NCBI RefSeq assembly: GCF_003574445.1
Contig: NZ_KZ984557.1
Location: 235,542-299,541, forward strand
Origin: Streptomyces sp. YIM 130001
Lineage (GTDB): Bacteria; Actinomycetota; Actinomycetes; Streptomycetales; Streptomycetaceae
Reading direction: 5' to 3'
Length of the DNA stretch: 64,000 nt
The position numbers and the translations under genes are program-made. How positions within the stretch are numbered: position 1 is the stretch's first letter; the number at the start of each line of letters is the position of its first letter. A model generated the notes under the pieces. The model did no database searches. It had not been told where the DNA came from and saw only the letters and a program-made list of their open reading frames with translations. Positions 33,884-42,515 of this stretch are shown in pieces.

Positions 33884-34639
33884 CTACCGGTCGACCGACA
33901 CCGTGACCCGCTCGTCCGCGACCCGTCGCGCCCGCCCGTCCTCGGAGAGCTCGGACAGATTGCGGCACAGCACCACCGACGCACCGGAGGCGAGCGGCGC
34001 GAAGAGACCGGCCGACAGCCCGTCCCAGGTGTCGTACGCCCGGCCGGACAGCACCCGCGCCCCGGGCGCGAGCCCCAGCGCGTCCGCGTCGGTGCGCGCC
34101 CGCTCGACCAGCTCGGCGCCCGTCAGCTCCACCGAGCCGACCCGGAGCGCGAGTTCATCCGCGTCCACCGGTGCGTACGGCGCGAACCGGTCACCCTGGC
34201 CCGGCACATCGACCGCGTAGTCGACGAACCCCTCGGGCGGCTGCGGGAAGCGCCCGCCGAGCGGCCGCAGCGCGAGCGCCACCCGTTCCCCGCTGCAGGC
34301 ACGGGCCGTCTCCAGATCGTCGGGACCGGCGACGACCAGATCCGCGTCGCCCGGACGGCCTCCGACGTCCGCCAGCACGCCGACCGAGGAACACGCGATC
34401 AGCCAGGCGGCCGTCTGCCAGTGCGCGGGCAGGAGCAGCGCGAGCCGGTCGCCGGGCTCTGCGGAGAGATCGCCCTGGAGCAGATTCGCGGTCTTGGCCA
34501 CCCAATTGGCGAAGGTGGCGACAGAGAGTTCCACCCGCTCGCCGGTGGCGTCGTCGTAGAAGGTCACCAGGGGGCGTACGGGGTCCGCGGCGAGCGCGGA
34601 ACGCAGCAGGTCGGCAGGGGTTCGGTCGGTTGCGTTCAC
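33884..34639 (-). CDS. TIGR03089-family protein (partial adenylate-forming fold)
   Basis: A 251-residue protein of the actinobacterial TIGR03089 family. It resembles only the N-terminal part of AMP-binding enzymes (RPLVTFYDDATGERVELS, FANWVAKTANLLQGDL, PAHWQTAAWL) and lacks the usual ATP-binding P-loop and C-terminal lid, so it is unlikely to be a full ligase. The function is unknown. I chose the GTG at 34639 (MNATDRTPADLL) because TACCCT lies exactly 7 bases upstream, a leaderless-type -10; the frame is open seven codons further. It is divergent from the amidase gene. Confidence 0.88.
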   Translation of the reverse strand: MNATDRTPADLLRSALAADPVRPLVTFYDDATGERVELSVATFANWVAKTANLLQGDLSAEPGDRLALLLPAHWQTAAWLIACSSVGVLADVGGRPGDADLVVAGPDDLETARACSGERVALALRPLGGRFPQPPEGFVDYAVDVPGQGDRFAPYAPVDADELALRVGSVELTGAELVERARTDADALGLAPGARVLSGRAYDTWDGLSAGLFAPLASGASVVLCRNLSELSEDGRARRVADERVTVSVDR

Positions 34640-34766
34640 GCGGGCAAGGGTACGCGGCACGCCCGGCGTCGTGGGGCGGCCGGACAGAGGGCAGGGTCGC
34701 CGATTTGGCCGACGGTCCGTCAGTTCTCGATGTGCGGGCCCTTGATCGAGCCCGCACGATCACCGC

Positions 34767-36203
34767 ATGCGTGGATTGATTGCTTCCAGCCTCGGCGTGA
34801 CCTGCGCGGCCGCCCTCTGCCTTCCGCTCGCCCTGCCCTCCGGGGCTCTCGCGGCAGAGCCCTCTCCCAGGACGGGGTCCCTCGCGGGCTCCACCCAGTC
34901 GTTGCCCCTTGCCCCGCTCTCCGGTGACCGGGCCGGCGGCGCGTCCCGGGCACAGGGGCTGATCCGCAAGGACGTCCTGCCGTTCTCTCTGGTCGGTGTC
35001 GTCTGGGACAACCCGGGCGCCGAACTCGCGGGCCGCGTCGAGGTCCGTACCCGGGCCAAGGACACCGGCACCTGGTCCGCGTGGCAGCAGCTCGAGACCC
35101 ACAACCAGGAGCATGCGGCGGACCCCGGCACCGACGAGGGCGCGGCCACCGGCCGCCGCGGCTCGACCGCGCCGCTGTGGGTCGGCGACTCCGACGGCGT
35201 CGAGATCCGGGTGACGGCCGCTCAGCCCGACAAGCGCGGCGGCACCGGTGAACAAGGCACCGACAAGCAGGACGCCGGCGAACAAGGCACTCACGAACAC
35301 AGTGCGGACGAGCAGGGCGGCCACGAGCACGCCACCGAGGAGGGCGGAACCAGGGAGGCCGCCCCCACCACCCTGCCCCAGGGCCTGCGCCTGGAACTCG
35401 TCGACCCGGGCGACGACCCGCCGCCGGCCGGCCCTCCGGCCGACGGCCCGCGCGCCACCGGCCTCACCGTGGAGTCCGCCGCCAGCTCGGCGGTCAACGC
35501 CGAACTGGCACCGCTCGGCTCCGCCACCATCCCCGAACTCACCAAGGAACAGACCGAGTCGGACCTCGTCGAGTCCCGCGGCCTGGCCGCCAAGCCGTAC
35601 ATCGGCCCGCGCCCGCGCATCGTCACCCGCAAGGGCTGGGGCGCCGACGAGAAGCTCCGCGAGAGCGGCTTCGGCTACACCAAGTCCGTGAAGGCCGCCT
35701 TCGTGCATCACAGCGCCACCGGCAACAACTACAGCTGTGCGCAAGCGCCTTCGGTGCTCCGCAGCATCTACCGGTACCACGTGAAAAGCAGCGGATGGCG
35801 CGACTTCGGCTACAACTTCGCTGTGGACAAGTGCGGCAACATCTACGAAGGTCGTGCCGGAGGAGTGGCCAAGCCGGTCCTCGGAGCCCACACCCTGGGC
35901 TTCAACACCAACAGCACCGGCATCGCCGTCCTCGGCACGTACGCGAACAGCTCCCCGCCCAAGGCCGCGGTCACCGCCGTGGCCCGGCTCACCGCATGGA
36001 AGCTCGGCCTGCACGGCGCCAACCCGAAGGGCAAGACGACCCTCGTCTCCGGAGGCAGCAACCTCTACAAGAAGGGCAAGAAGGCCCGTCTGAACGTGAT
36101 CTCCGGGCACCGCGACGGCTTCGCCACCGAGTGCCCGGGAGCCAAGCTCTACGGCAAGCTCGGCTCGGCCCGTTCGTCCGCGGCCACCTACCAGGGACGC
36201 TGA
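34767..36203 (+). CDS. Secreted PGRP-type N-acetylmuramoyl-L-alanine amidase
   Basis: A 478-residue exported protein. It has a signal peptide (about 1-29, ending ALA), a beta-rich middle domain (about 60-150), a Gly/Gln/His-rich repetitive linker (about 160-195, GEQGTHEHSADEQGGHEH) and a C-terminal PGRP/amidase domain starting RIVTRKGWGADEK. Zinc ligands are visible as VHHSAT and GHRDGFATECPG, with YNFAVDKCGNIYEGR between. It cleaves the amide bond between muramic acid and the stem peptide. CACGAT lies 6 bases before the ATG, a possible leaderless -10. Confidence 0.92.
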   Translation: MRGLIASSLGVTCAAALCLPLALPSGALAAEPSPRTGSLAGSTQSLPLAPLSGDRAGGASRAQGLIRKDVLPFSLVGVVWDNPGAELAGRVEVRTRAKDTGTWSAWQQLETHNQEHAADPGTDEGAATGRRGSTAPLWVGDSDGVEIRVTAAQPDKRGGTGEQGTDKQDAGEQGTHEHSADEQGGHEHATEEGGTREAAPTTLPQGLRLELVDPGDDPPPAGPPADGPRATGLTVESAASSAVNAELAPLGSATIPELTKEQTESDLVESRGLAAKPYIGPRPRIVTRKGWGADEKLRESGFGYTKSVKAAFVHHSATGNNYSCAQAPSVLRSIYRYHVKSSGWRDFGYNFAVDKCGNIYEGRAGGVAKPVLGAHTLGFNTNSTGIAVLGTYANSSPPKAAVTAVARLTAWKLGLHGANPKGKTTLVSGGSNLYKKGKKARLNVISGHRDGFATECPGAKLYGKLGSARSSAATYQGR

Positions 36204-36302
36204 CCGCTACCTGCCAGGGGCGCCGGCCGGGACCGGCCGTGCCGTCTGCATACACTGGCCGGCCGAACGAATCCGGCCCCCGGCAGGAAGCAGAGACGAC
36301 AG

Positions 36303-37385
36303 GTGACCGAGGCGATACTCCTGGTCGGCGGCAAGGGCACGAGGCTCCGTCCGCTGACGGTCAACACCCCCAAGCCGATGGTCCCGGCCGCGGGGGTGCC
36401 CTTTCTCACCCATCAGCTCGCCCGGGCCCGGGCGGCGGGCGTCGAGCACATCGTCCTCGCCACCTCGTACCTCGCCGAGGTCTTCGAGCCGTACTTCGGA
36501 GACGGCTCGGACCTCGGCCTGCACCTCGAGTACGTCACCGAGCACGAGCCGCTCGGCACCGGCGGAGCCATCCGCAACGTCGCCTCAAGGCTCACGTCCG
36601 GGCCCGACGACCCGGTGCTCATCTTCAACGGCGACATCCTCACCGGCCTGGACATCGGCGCCCTGGTGGACACCCACCGCTCCTCGGGCGCCGATGTCTC
36701 GCTGCATCTGACGCGGGTGGACGACCCCCGGGCGTTCGGACTTGTGCCGACGGATCCGACGGGCCGGGTGACCGCCTTCCTGGAGAAGCCGCAGACGCCC
36801 GAGGAGATCGTCACCGACCAGGTCAACGCGGGCGCGTACGTCTTCCGGCGGTCGGTGATCGACACCATCGAGCAGGGCCGCCCGGTGTCCGTGGAGCGCG
36901 AGACGTTCCCCGGGCTGCTCGCGGCGGGCGCGCATCTGCAGGGCATGGTCGACTCGACGTACTGGCTCGATCTGGGCACCCCCCAGGCATTCGTGCGTGG
37001 ATCGGCCGACCTGGTACTCGGCCGGGCGCCCTCGCCCGCGGTCCCGGGCCGGCGCGGGGAGGCCCTGGTGCTGCCGACCGCGGACGTCGCCTCCGACGCC
37101 AAGCTGACCGGTGGAACCGTCGTCGGCGAGGGCGCGGTCGTGGGGCAGGGGGCCAGGATCGCCGGGAGCGCACTGCTCGCGGGTGCGGTCGTGGAGGACG
37201 GTGCGATCGTCACGGACTCGCTGATAGGCGCCGGGGCACGGGTCGGCGCCCGCGCCTCGCTCGACGGGGTGGTCGTCGGCGACGGAGCGTTCGTCGGCGC
37301 GGACAACGAACTGCGGGACGGCGTCCGGGTGTGGTGCGATGCGGCGCTGCCGGACGGGGCGGTTCGGTTCTCGTCCGACCAGTAG
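36303..37385 (+). CDS. Sugar-1-phosphate nucleotidyltransferase (probable mannose-1-P guanylyltransferase)
   Basis: A 360-residue enzyme. The nucleotidyltransferase signature is LLVGGKGTRLRPLTVNTPKPMVPAAG (first part at about residues 6-16), with FNGDIL and AFLEKPQ in the domain. The C-terminal 110 residues form hexapeptide repeats (left-handed beta helix, GEGAVVGQGARIAGS). Actinobacterial relatives make GDP-mannose. With manA and the phosphomannomutase in the window it would complete the mannose pathway. GTG start with AGGAAG upstream, and TACACT near 36250 as a -10 box. Specificity for GDP-mannose over other sugar nucleotides is inferred from relatives. Confidence 0.88.
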   Translation: MTEAILLVGGKGTRLRPLTVNTPKPMVPAAGVPFLTHQLARARAAGVEHIVLATSYLAEVFEPYFGDGSDLGLHLEYVTEHEPLGTGGAIRNVASRLTSGPDDPVLIFNGDILTGLDIGALVDTHRSSGADVSLHLTRVDDPRAFGLVPTDPTGRVTAFLEKPQTPEEIVTDQVNAGAYVFRRSVIDTIEQGRPVSVERETFPGLLAAGAHLQGMVDSTYWLDLGTPQAFVRGSADLVLGRAPSPAVPGRRGEALVLPTADVASDAKLTGGTVVGEGAVVGQGARIAGSALLAGAVVEDGAIVTDSLIGAGARVGARASLDGVVVGDGAFVGADNELRDGVRVWCDAALPDGAVRFSSDQ

Positions 37386-37550
37386 GCTCCGCTTCCTTTC
37401 GTGCGGCTGCGGCCGGCCGGGGGTTCGCCGGGTTCGGTCGTACGCGTCCGGGCGGACCGTTAGGTTGGTGGAGCCCGCTCGGACCTCCCGGACCCGGGCC
37501 GTACACACCGATACCGGCTCAGCGCAGCCCCGTTCCCGAGGACCTCATCC

Positions 37551-38531
37551 GTGGCAGGCCGATTCACCCCGCAGCAGGGCGCCGCATCGCGTGCTCGCCG
37601 CCCGGCGGTGCCCCGGCAGGTCACCCCGGACGCCCGGGTGACCTGGACGCCGGCCGAGCCCGTCGACCTGCGCCTGGTGCTCGGTCCGCTGCGTCGCGGG
37701 CCCGCCGACCCCACGTTCCGCATGGAGTCCGGCGGTTCCGCCTGGCGGGCCTGTCGTACGCCGGAAGGCGCCGGGACGCTGCGGGTCGTCGCACGTGACG
37801 GGCTGGTCGAGGGAACGGCCTGGGGGCCGGGCGCCGACTGGCTGATCCGGTCGCTTCCCGCGCTGCTCGGCGACGGCGACGAACCGGCGGCGTTCGAGCC
37901 GCGGCACCGCATCGTGGCCGCGGCCTGGCGACGGCGTCCCGGGCTGCGGCTGCTGCGCACCGGTCTGGTCCTCGAGTCACTGATCCCCTCGATCCTCGAG
38001 CAGAAGGTCACCACCGATGAGGCCTACCGGGCCTGGCGGCTCCTGGTACGCAAGTACGGCGAGCCCGCCCCCGGACCGGTGGACCGGATGCATGTCATGC
38101 CCGAGCCGCGGACCTGGGCCCTGATCCCGTCCTGGGAATGGCATCGGGCAGGCGTCGACCACAAGCGTTCCTCGACGATCCTGCGCGCGGTCCGGGTCGC
38201 CCGCCGCCTCGAGGAAGCCACCGCGATGGAACCCGCCGCGGCGCGGGCCCGGCTCGAACTCGTCTCCGGCATCGGCCCGTGGACCTCGGCCGAGACGGTG
38301 CAGCGCAGCCACGGAGCCGCTGACGAGGTCACCGTCGGCGACCTCCACCTGCCCGGCATCGTCGGCTACTGCCTGACCGGCGAGCGCGACACCGACGACG
38401 AGGCGATGCTCGAGCTCCTCGAGCCCTACGCCGGACAGCGCCACCGCGCCGTGCGGTACCTGCTGCTCGCCGGACGCACGCCTGCGCGCCGCACCCCGAA
38501 GATGCCCCGCTGGGACATCGCCCGCATCTGA
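37551..38531 (+). CDS. DNA-3-methyladenine glycosylase II family (AlkA-like)
   Basis: A 326-residue HhH-GPD superfamily protein. The helix-hairpin-helix ends LVSGIGPWTSAETV and the catalytic-Asp region is DEVTVGDLHLPG. The N-terminal half (about 1-130) is the AlkA-type beta domain. It removes alkylated bases in base-excision repair. The GTG start (MAGRFTPQQG) sits directly upstream of the coding signal. It stands alone, convergent with fbiB. Confidence 0.88.
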   Translation: MAGRFTPQQGAASRARRPAVPRQVTPDARVTWTPAEPVDLRLVLGPLRRGPADPTFRMESGGSAWRACRTPEGAGTLRVVARDGLVEGTAWGPGADWLIRSLPALLGDGDEPAAFEPRHRIVAAAWRRRPGLRLLRTGLVLESLIPSILEQKVTTDEAYRAWRLLVRKYGEPAPGPVDRMHVMPEPRTWALIPSWEWHRAGVDHKRSSTILRAVRVARRLEEATAMEPAAARARLELVSGIGPWTSAETVQRSHGAADEVTVGDLHLPGIVGYCLTGERDTDDEAMLELLEPYAGQRHRAVRYLLLAGRTPARRTPKMPRWDIARI

Positions 38532-38617
38532 CGCCCGTACGCACACGGGTCCGGGACCGGTCCCTCAGCTCCCCGGGCCGACGTGCTCCGGCTGCCGCAG
38601 CCGCCTATCGCCTCCGC

Positions 38618-39967
38618 TCAACGCTCGACGAGGAAGTCCCCGGCATCCCGCGCAGGCCGCGACTTCGGCGCCTGGGACGCCCGCCCGACGGCGACGGCGC
38701 CCATGGGATCCCAGTCGTCCGGCAGTTCGAGCACTCTGCGCACCACGTCGCGGCAGAACATCGTCGACGAGATCCACGCCGAGCCGAGCTGCTCACCGGC
38801 GAGTGCCACCAGGAAGTTCTGGATCCCGGCGCCGGTCGCGACGACGAACATCTCCCGCTCGGCCGCATCCCGGCGGGGATCGCCGTAGTGGTGCGCACCG
38901 TCGGCGACCAGGCAGGGCACCACAAGCAGGGGCGCGGTCCGCAGCACGTCACCGCGCCGGATCCGCTTGGCGATCGACTCCTCGGACTTGCCGTCCCGGC
39001 GCAGATCCTCGATCCACGCCTCGCGCATCGCGTCGAGCAGCCCGGCACGCGAGGACTCGCCGGCGAGGACCACGAACCGCCAGGGCGTGGTGTGGTGCGG
39101 GGCCGGCGCCGTCACCGCGGCGGCGACGGCCCGCCGCACCGCTCCGGGATCCACCGGCTCGTCGCTGAAGGCCCGCACCGTACGCCGCAGGGTGACCGCT
39201 TCCCGTACGGCCTCGGAGGTGCCGAGCCGGAACATGTCGTCGGCCGCCGACCTGACGAGTGCGCGGGCGCTGTCATCGGTGCCGTCCCCTTCGGCGGTCA
39301 CCGCATCGGCTGCACCCCGCACCACGGCGACCGGCAGTCCGGCCGTCTTGCCCTTCACCAGGTCGCCCGCCGCGGCGAGTTCGTCGGCGGTGGCGGTGAC
39401 CGTGACGCCGAGCGGGTTGCCGTGGGTGTCGGTCCCGCCGCGCAGATCGTCGAGCACCCGGACGCCGGCCGAGCCGATCGCGACGTCGGTCAGGCCGTTG
39501 CGCCAGGGGCGGCCGAAGGTGTCGCTGATCAGGACGCCGACATTCACGCCCAGGGCGTCCCGGAGGCCTTCCCTGATGCCGCGGGCGGAGGCGTCAGGAT
39601 CCTCGGGCAGCAACAGGACGGTCCCGGCCGGGGTGTTGGAGGCGTCGACACCGGCGGCGGCCATCACCAGGCCCTGCCGGTTCTCGACGATGCGCAGGCC
39701 GCCGCGGCGGGCGACGACGCGGACCGTCTCGGCGTCGATCGCCGCCTCCCGGTCGGTCGCGCCGAGCACCCGGCCCTCCGCCTTGGAGACCACCTTCGAC
39801 GTGACGACGAGGATGTCGCCGTCGGCCAGCCCCGGTCCGGCGGCCGCGATCAGCTTGGCCAGGTCGTCGCCCGGCCCGACCTCGGGGATCCCGGCCACCG
39901 CCCAGACCCGCAGCTCCGCGGACGGCTCGGCCCCGGTGGACGCTCCGTGGTCGGCAGGTGGGTTCAC
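38618..39967 (-). CDS. fbiB: Coenzyme F420:gamma-glutamyl ligase (FbiB), bifunctional
   Basis: A 449-residue two-domain FbiB. The N-terminal CofE-like domain (about 15-240) adds glutamates to F420-0 (GIPEVGPGDDLAKLI, VVTSKVVSKAEGR, LISDTFGRPWRNG). The C-terminal nitroreductase-like FMN domain (about 250-449; LRRTVRAFSDEPVDPGAV, PHHTTPWRF) belongs to actinobacterial FbiB and takes part in F420 maturation. The GTG overlaps the fbiA stop, so the two are translationally coupled. The frame open upstream is antisense-like and not part of the gene. Confidence 0.95.
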   Translation of the reverse strand: MNPPADHGASTGAEPSAELRVWAVAGIPEVGPGDDLAKLIAAAGPGLADGDILVVTSKVVSKAEGRVLGATDREAAIDAETVRVVARRGGLRIVENRQGLVMAAAGVDASNTPAGTVLLLPEDPDASARGIREGLRDALGVNVGVLISDTFGRPWRNGLTDVAIGSAGVRVLDDLRGGTDTHGNPLGVTVTATADELAAAGDLVKGKTAGLPVAVVRGAADAVTAEGDGTDDSARALVRSAADDMFRLGTSEAVREAVTLRRTVRAFSDEPVDPGAVRRAVAAAVTAPAPHHTTPWRFVVLAGESSRAGLLDAMREAWIEDLRRDGKSEESIAKRIRRGDVLRTAPLLVVPCLVADGAHHYGDPRRDAAEREMFVVATGAGIQNFLVALAGEQLGSAWISSTMFCRDVVRRVLELPDDWDPMGAVAVGRASQAPKSRPARDAGDFLVER

Positions 39968-40920
39968 GCCCGGACCTCCTCGGCAAGCCGCAGCGCCTCG
40001 CGGGCCATCCCGGCCGCGGCCTCCTCGTCGGTCATCATCAGCGGCACGGCCCGGCACTTGATGCCGGCCCCGGTGACCCGGTCCACGACACCGGCGTCGA
40101 CGGTGTCGACCAGCCAGCCGTCGAGCAGCCCCGAACCGTAATGCTCGGCGACCGCGGCCGCACTCGACTCCACCCCGACGGCGGCCAGCACCTTGTCGGC
40201 CATGCCCCGCACGGGCGCGTCCCCGACGATCGGCGAGAGCCCCACCACTGGCACGCCCGCGTCCGCGATCGCCTCCCGGATGCCGGGCACCGCGAGGATG
40301 GTGCCGACACTGACCACAGGGTTGGACGGCGGGAAGAGCACGACGTCCGCCGCGGCGATCGCCTCGAGCACCCCGGGCGCCGGCTTCGCCTGCTCCGCGC
40401 CGACCGGCACCACGGCCTCGGCGGCGACGGACGCCCTGAGCCGTACCCAGTACTCCTGGAAGTGGATGGCGCGGCGCTCGCCGTCGAGGTCGACCGCGAC
40501 ATGGGTCTCGACCCGGTCGTCGGACATCGGGACGAGCCGCACCCCCGGCTGCCACCGCTCGCACAGCGCCTCGGTGACCGCGCTCAGCGGATACCCGGCG
40601 GCCAGCATCTGGGTGCGGACGATGTGCGTGGCGAAGTCCCGGTCGCCCAGACCGAACCACTCCGGCCCGACGCCGTACGCGGCGAGCTCCTCCTTGACCC
40701 GGAAGGATTCGTCGGTACGGCCCCAGCCCTGCTCCTCGTTGATGCCACCGCCGAGGGTGTACATCACCGTGTCGAGGTCGGGACAGACCTTGAGTCCGAA
40801 GAGGTGGATGTCGTCACCGGTGTTGCCGATGACGGTGATGTCCGCGTCGGGCGCGGCCACCTTGAGTCCGCGGAGAAAACGGGCACCACCGATGCCGCCG
40901 GCCAGAACCACAATGCGCAT
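39964..40920 (-). CDS. fbiA: 2-phospho-L-lactate transferase (FbiA/CofD)
   Basis: A 318-residue enzyme that joins the phospholactyl-type moiety to Fo, giving the F420-0 skeleton. Motifs: RIVVLAGGIGGARFLRGL at the N-terminus, TVIGNTGDDIHLFGL, CPDLDTVMYTLGGGI and LFPPSNPVVSVGTIL. I chose the ATG at 40920 (MRIVVLAGG); a GTG two codons earlier exists, but CAGACT lies 6 bases before the ATG, consistent with a leaderless start. It forms a two-gene operon with fbiB. F420 is a deazaflavin hydride carrier widely used in Streptomyces. Confidence 0.96.
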   Translation of the reverse strand: MRIVVLAGGIGGARFLRGLKVAAPDADITVIGNTGDDIHLFGLKVCPDLDTVMYTLGGGINEEQGWGRTDESFRVKEELAAYGVGPEWFGLGDRDFATHIVRTQMLAAGYPLSAVTEALCERWQPGVRLVPMSDDRVETHVAVDLDGERRAIHFQEYWVRLRASVAAEAVVPVGAEQAKPAPGVLEAIAAADVVLFPPSNPVVSVGTILAVPGIREAIADAGVPVVGLSPIVGDAPVRGMADKVLAAVGVESSAAAVAEHYGSGLLDGWLVDTVDAGVVDRVTGAGIKCRAVPLMMTDEEAAAGMAREALRLAEEVRA

Positions 40921-41063
40921 GCGCACAGTCTGTCAGGCCCGGCCCGTCCGCTCACCGTTGCCTGTGGACAACTCCGTTCCCAGACAGCGGAATGCAACGT
41001 TCGAGAGAGCCCCGGACGGCCTGCGCGCACGTTCTGTGGACAGCGCCCGCAGCCGGACCGCCC

Positions 41064-41564
41064 TCAGCCCGCCGACACCTCGCGCAGCACCGGGGAGCAC
41101 TGCGGGCTGTGCATCGGCATCTCGGTGAGTCCGGGGAAGTACACGTGCAGGCTGACGGCCGGTTCGAGGGAATCGTTGACCACCTCGTGCGTGTAGCCGG
41201 GTGCGAAGACCCGCTGCGTACCGGCGGCGAGCGCGCGCGTGCGCCGCGGCGTGTGCTCGGTCAGCTCGCCCTGCAGCACGGTCAGTACGCCGGAGGAGGA
41301 TCCGTGGCCGTGCAGCCCGCTGCCCTGCCCGGGAACCCAGCTGAGCAACCAGACCTCGTATCCGGGACCCTGGCGCAGCCGGTGGTACCAGCGGCTGGTG
41401 GCGTCGTACCGGACCAGGTCCTCCCATCCGGAGCGGTCCTCGGCGACAGCACGCGCCAGCCCGGCGAACTCCGCCACGGTGGAGGGGTGTTCGGGCTCGG
41501 GGCGCAGGAGATGGGGTACTTCGAGAATGTCGCCGGCGATCTGCAGGTCGCTGTCGCTGTTCAT
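41064..41564 (-). CDS. Cysteine dioxygenase (type I family, cupin)
   Basis: A 166-residue cupin that oxidises cysteine to cysteine sulfinate with a non-haem iron. The iron-ligand motif is LHGHGSSSGVLTVLQGELTE (two His), with the third His in GYTHEVVN, and the substrate Arg is probably in SRWYHRLR. The ATG has GAGGAA 10 bases upstream. A cysteine-rich leader ORF (41701-41793) with its own promoter lies 136 bases upstream on the same strand, suggesting control by cysteine. Thiol dioxygenases of related substrate (for example mercaptopropionate) are an alternative. Confidence 0.87.
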   Translation of the reverse strand: MNSDSDLQIAGDILEVPHLLRPEPEHPSTVAEFAGLARAVAEDRSGWEDLVRYDATSRWYHRLRQGPGYEVWLLSWVPGQGSGLHGHGSSSGVLTVLQGELTEHTPRRTRALAAGTQRVFAPGYTHEVVNDSLEPAVSLHVYFPGLTEMPMHSPQCSPVLREVSAG

Positions 41565-41700
41565 GGTGCGGTGGTTCCTCGGCAGTCACGTGCTGGGGTG
41601 TCGCGGATGGGCGCCCGGATCGCGGGCGGGGGTCGCTCGTGAGGAGCGGGAAGGCCGCTCACTCAGGGGAGGAGCGGGGCACAGCCGGAGCGGGATGGGC

Positions 41701-41793
41701 TCAACAGCCGGTACAGCAACAGCGACAGCTCGCGTGGGCAGCGCAAGAGGACCCACTGGTGTGGGGCCGGGGAAGCGCGAAGTTCGCAAGCAT
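41701..41793 (-). CDS. Polycysteine leader peptide (candidate cysteine attenuator uORF)
   Basis: A 30-codon ORF upstream of the cysteine dioxygenase gene. The product begins MLANFALPRPHTSGSS and ends CAAHASCRCCCTGC: six cysteines in the last 14 residues (17, 23, 25, 26, 27, 30), with TGT and TGC codons. The ATG lies 7 bases after a -10 and has no ribosome-binding site, so it would be translated from a leaderless mRNA. Polycysteine leaderless ORFs of this kind act as cysteine-responsive attenuators in mycobacteria. A longer ORF in another frame overlaps it but lacks these features. Confidence 0.7.
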   Translation of the reverse strand: MLANFALPRPHTSGSSCAAHASCRCCCTGC

Positions 41794-41800
41794 GCCCCAT

Positions 41801-41829
41801 AGGACAGCGGTTTACTCGACCCCTGTCAA
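41801..41829 (-). promoter_or_regulatory. Promoter for the leader peptide and cysteine dioxygenase
   Basis: On the minus strand a perfect -35 TTGACA (41824-41829), a 17-base spacer and -10 TGTCCT (41801-41806). The leader ATG follows 7 bases later. The -10 is imperfect but spacing and -35 are ideal for a HrdB-type promoter. Confidence 0.65.
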
Positions 41830-42146
41830 CCGGATGTCCGGAATGCGAGATTTGATTCACCGTATCCGGTTGTCCTGCGAGGCGAAAGGTTTGTGCAGGG
41901 CCTCGGCCGGACATGTGGCGCAGCAGTCGGGCAGGTAAACGCCGTTGCCGACCTGTGATCGCTCTGTGATCTTTTTCGCTTCGGCGTCCGACCCGGCAAC
42001 GGGATCCGGGTGCCGTGCGTCCTTGTGTTCGACGGGTGTCGCACGGACGGGTCGAAGGACGGTGTCGGGGTTTACCCCGATTTGAACACTTTCTGGAAAG
42101 CCTTGGTTCCGCAGAGTGAATAAGGGGCCTAATAGCAGATCCTGGC
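41830..42146. other. Intergenic region upstream of whiB
   Basis: About 320 bases without a supported gene, between the cysteine dioxygenase promoter and the whiB promoter. A small hairpin GGGGTTTACCCC lies near 42067-42078, and the 42075-42140 stretch is AT-richer than average. Such a long upstream region is in line with whiB having more than one developmental input. I see no recognised operator. Confidence 0.4.
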
Positions 42147-42176
42147 TTGACTGGTCAGGATCCGCGCACTTGTAAT
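42147..42176 (+). promoter_or_regulatory. whiB promoter
   Basis: TTGACT (42147-42152), an 18-base spacer and TGTAAT (42171-42176): a good vegetative-type promoter. The whiB ATG is 75 bases downstream. A GTG-started 7-codon ORF (42184-42207, MSFSRNR) begins exactly 7 bases after the -10. Confidence 0.65.
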
Positions 42177-42251
42177 TTCACTCGTGTCGTTCAGCCGAAA
42201 TCGGTAACGGCAGCATCACGGGGACTGCACAGACGGACGAGGGGCGCGCAC

Positions 42252-42515
42252 ATGACCGAGGTGTTCCAGGAGCTGCTGGTCGAGGACGCGGAAGAAGAGC
42301 TCGGCTGGCAGGAGCGCGCACTGTGCGCCCAGACCGATCCCGAGTCGTTCTTCCCCGAGAAGGGCGGTTCCACGCGCGAGGCCAAGAAAGTCTGCCTCGC
42401 CTGTGAGGTCCGTTCGGAATGCCTCGAATACGCGCTCGCCAATGATGAGCGATTCGGAATCTGGGGCGGTCTTTCCGAGCGGGAGCGGCGTCGTCTGAAG
42501 AAGGCGGCGGTCTGA
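42252..42515 (+). CDS. whiB: WhiB developmental transcription factor
   Basis: An 87-residue iron-sulfur protein of the Wbl family, identical in length and, as I recall, nearly in sequence to S. coelicolor WhiB. Cluster ligands are C25, C48, C51 and C57 (C-X22-C-X2-C-X5-C), followed by the turn GIWGG (69-73) and the basic DNA-contact tail RERRRLKKAAV. WhiB works with WhiA to start sporulation septation in aerial hyphae. The ATG (MTEVFQELLVEDAEEEL) was chosen over an earlier in-frame GTG; the upstream sequence GAGGGGCGCGCAC provides a ribosome-binding site. Confidence 0.97.
   Translation: MTEVFQELLVEDAEEELGWQERALCAQTDPESFFPEKGGSTREAKKVCLACEVRSECLEYALANDERFGIWGGLSERERRRLKKAAV

Noticed and set aside
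41663..41914. 83-codon minus-strand ORF overlapping the polycysteine leader
   Set aside because: Its start lies upstream of the promoter found here and it shows no conserved features; the shorter frame with six Cys codons fits the promoter exactly.
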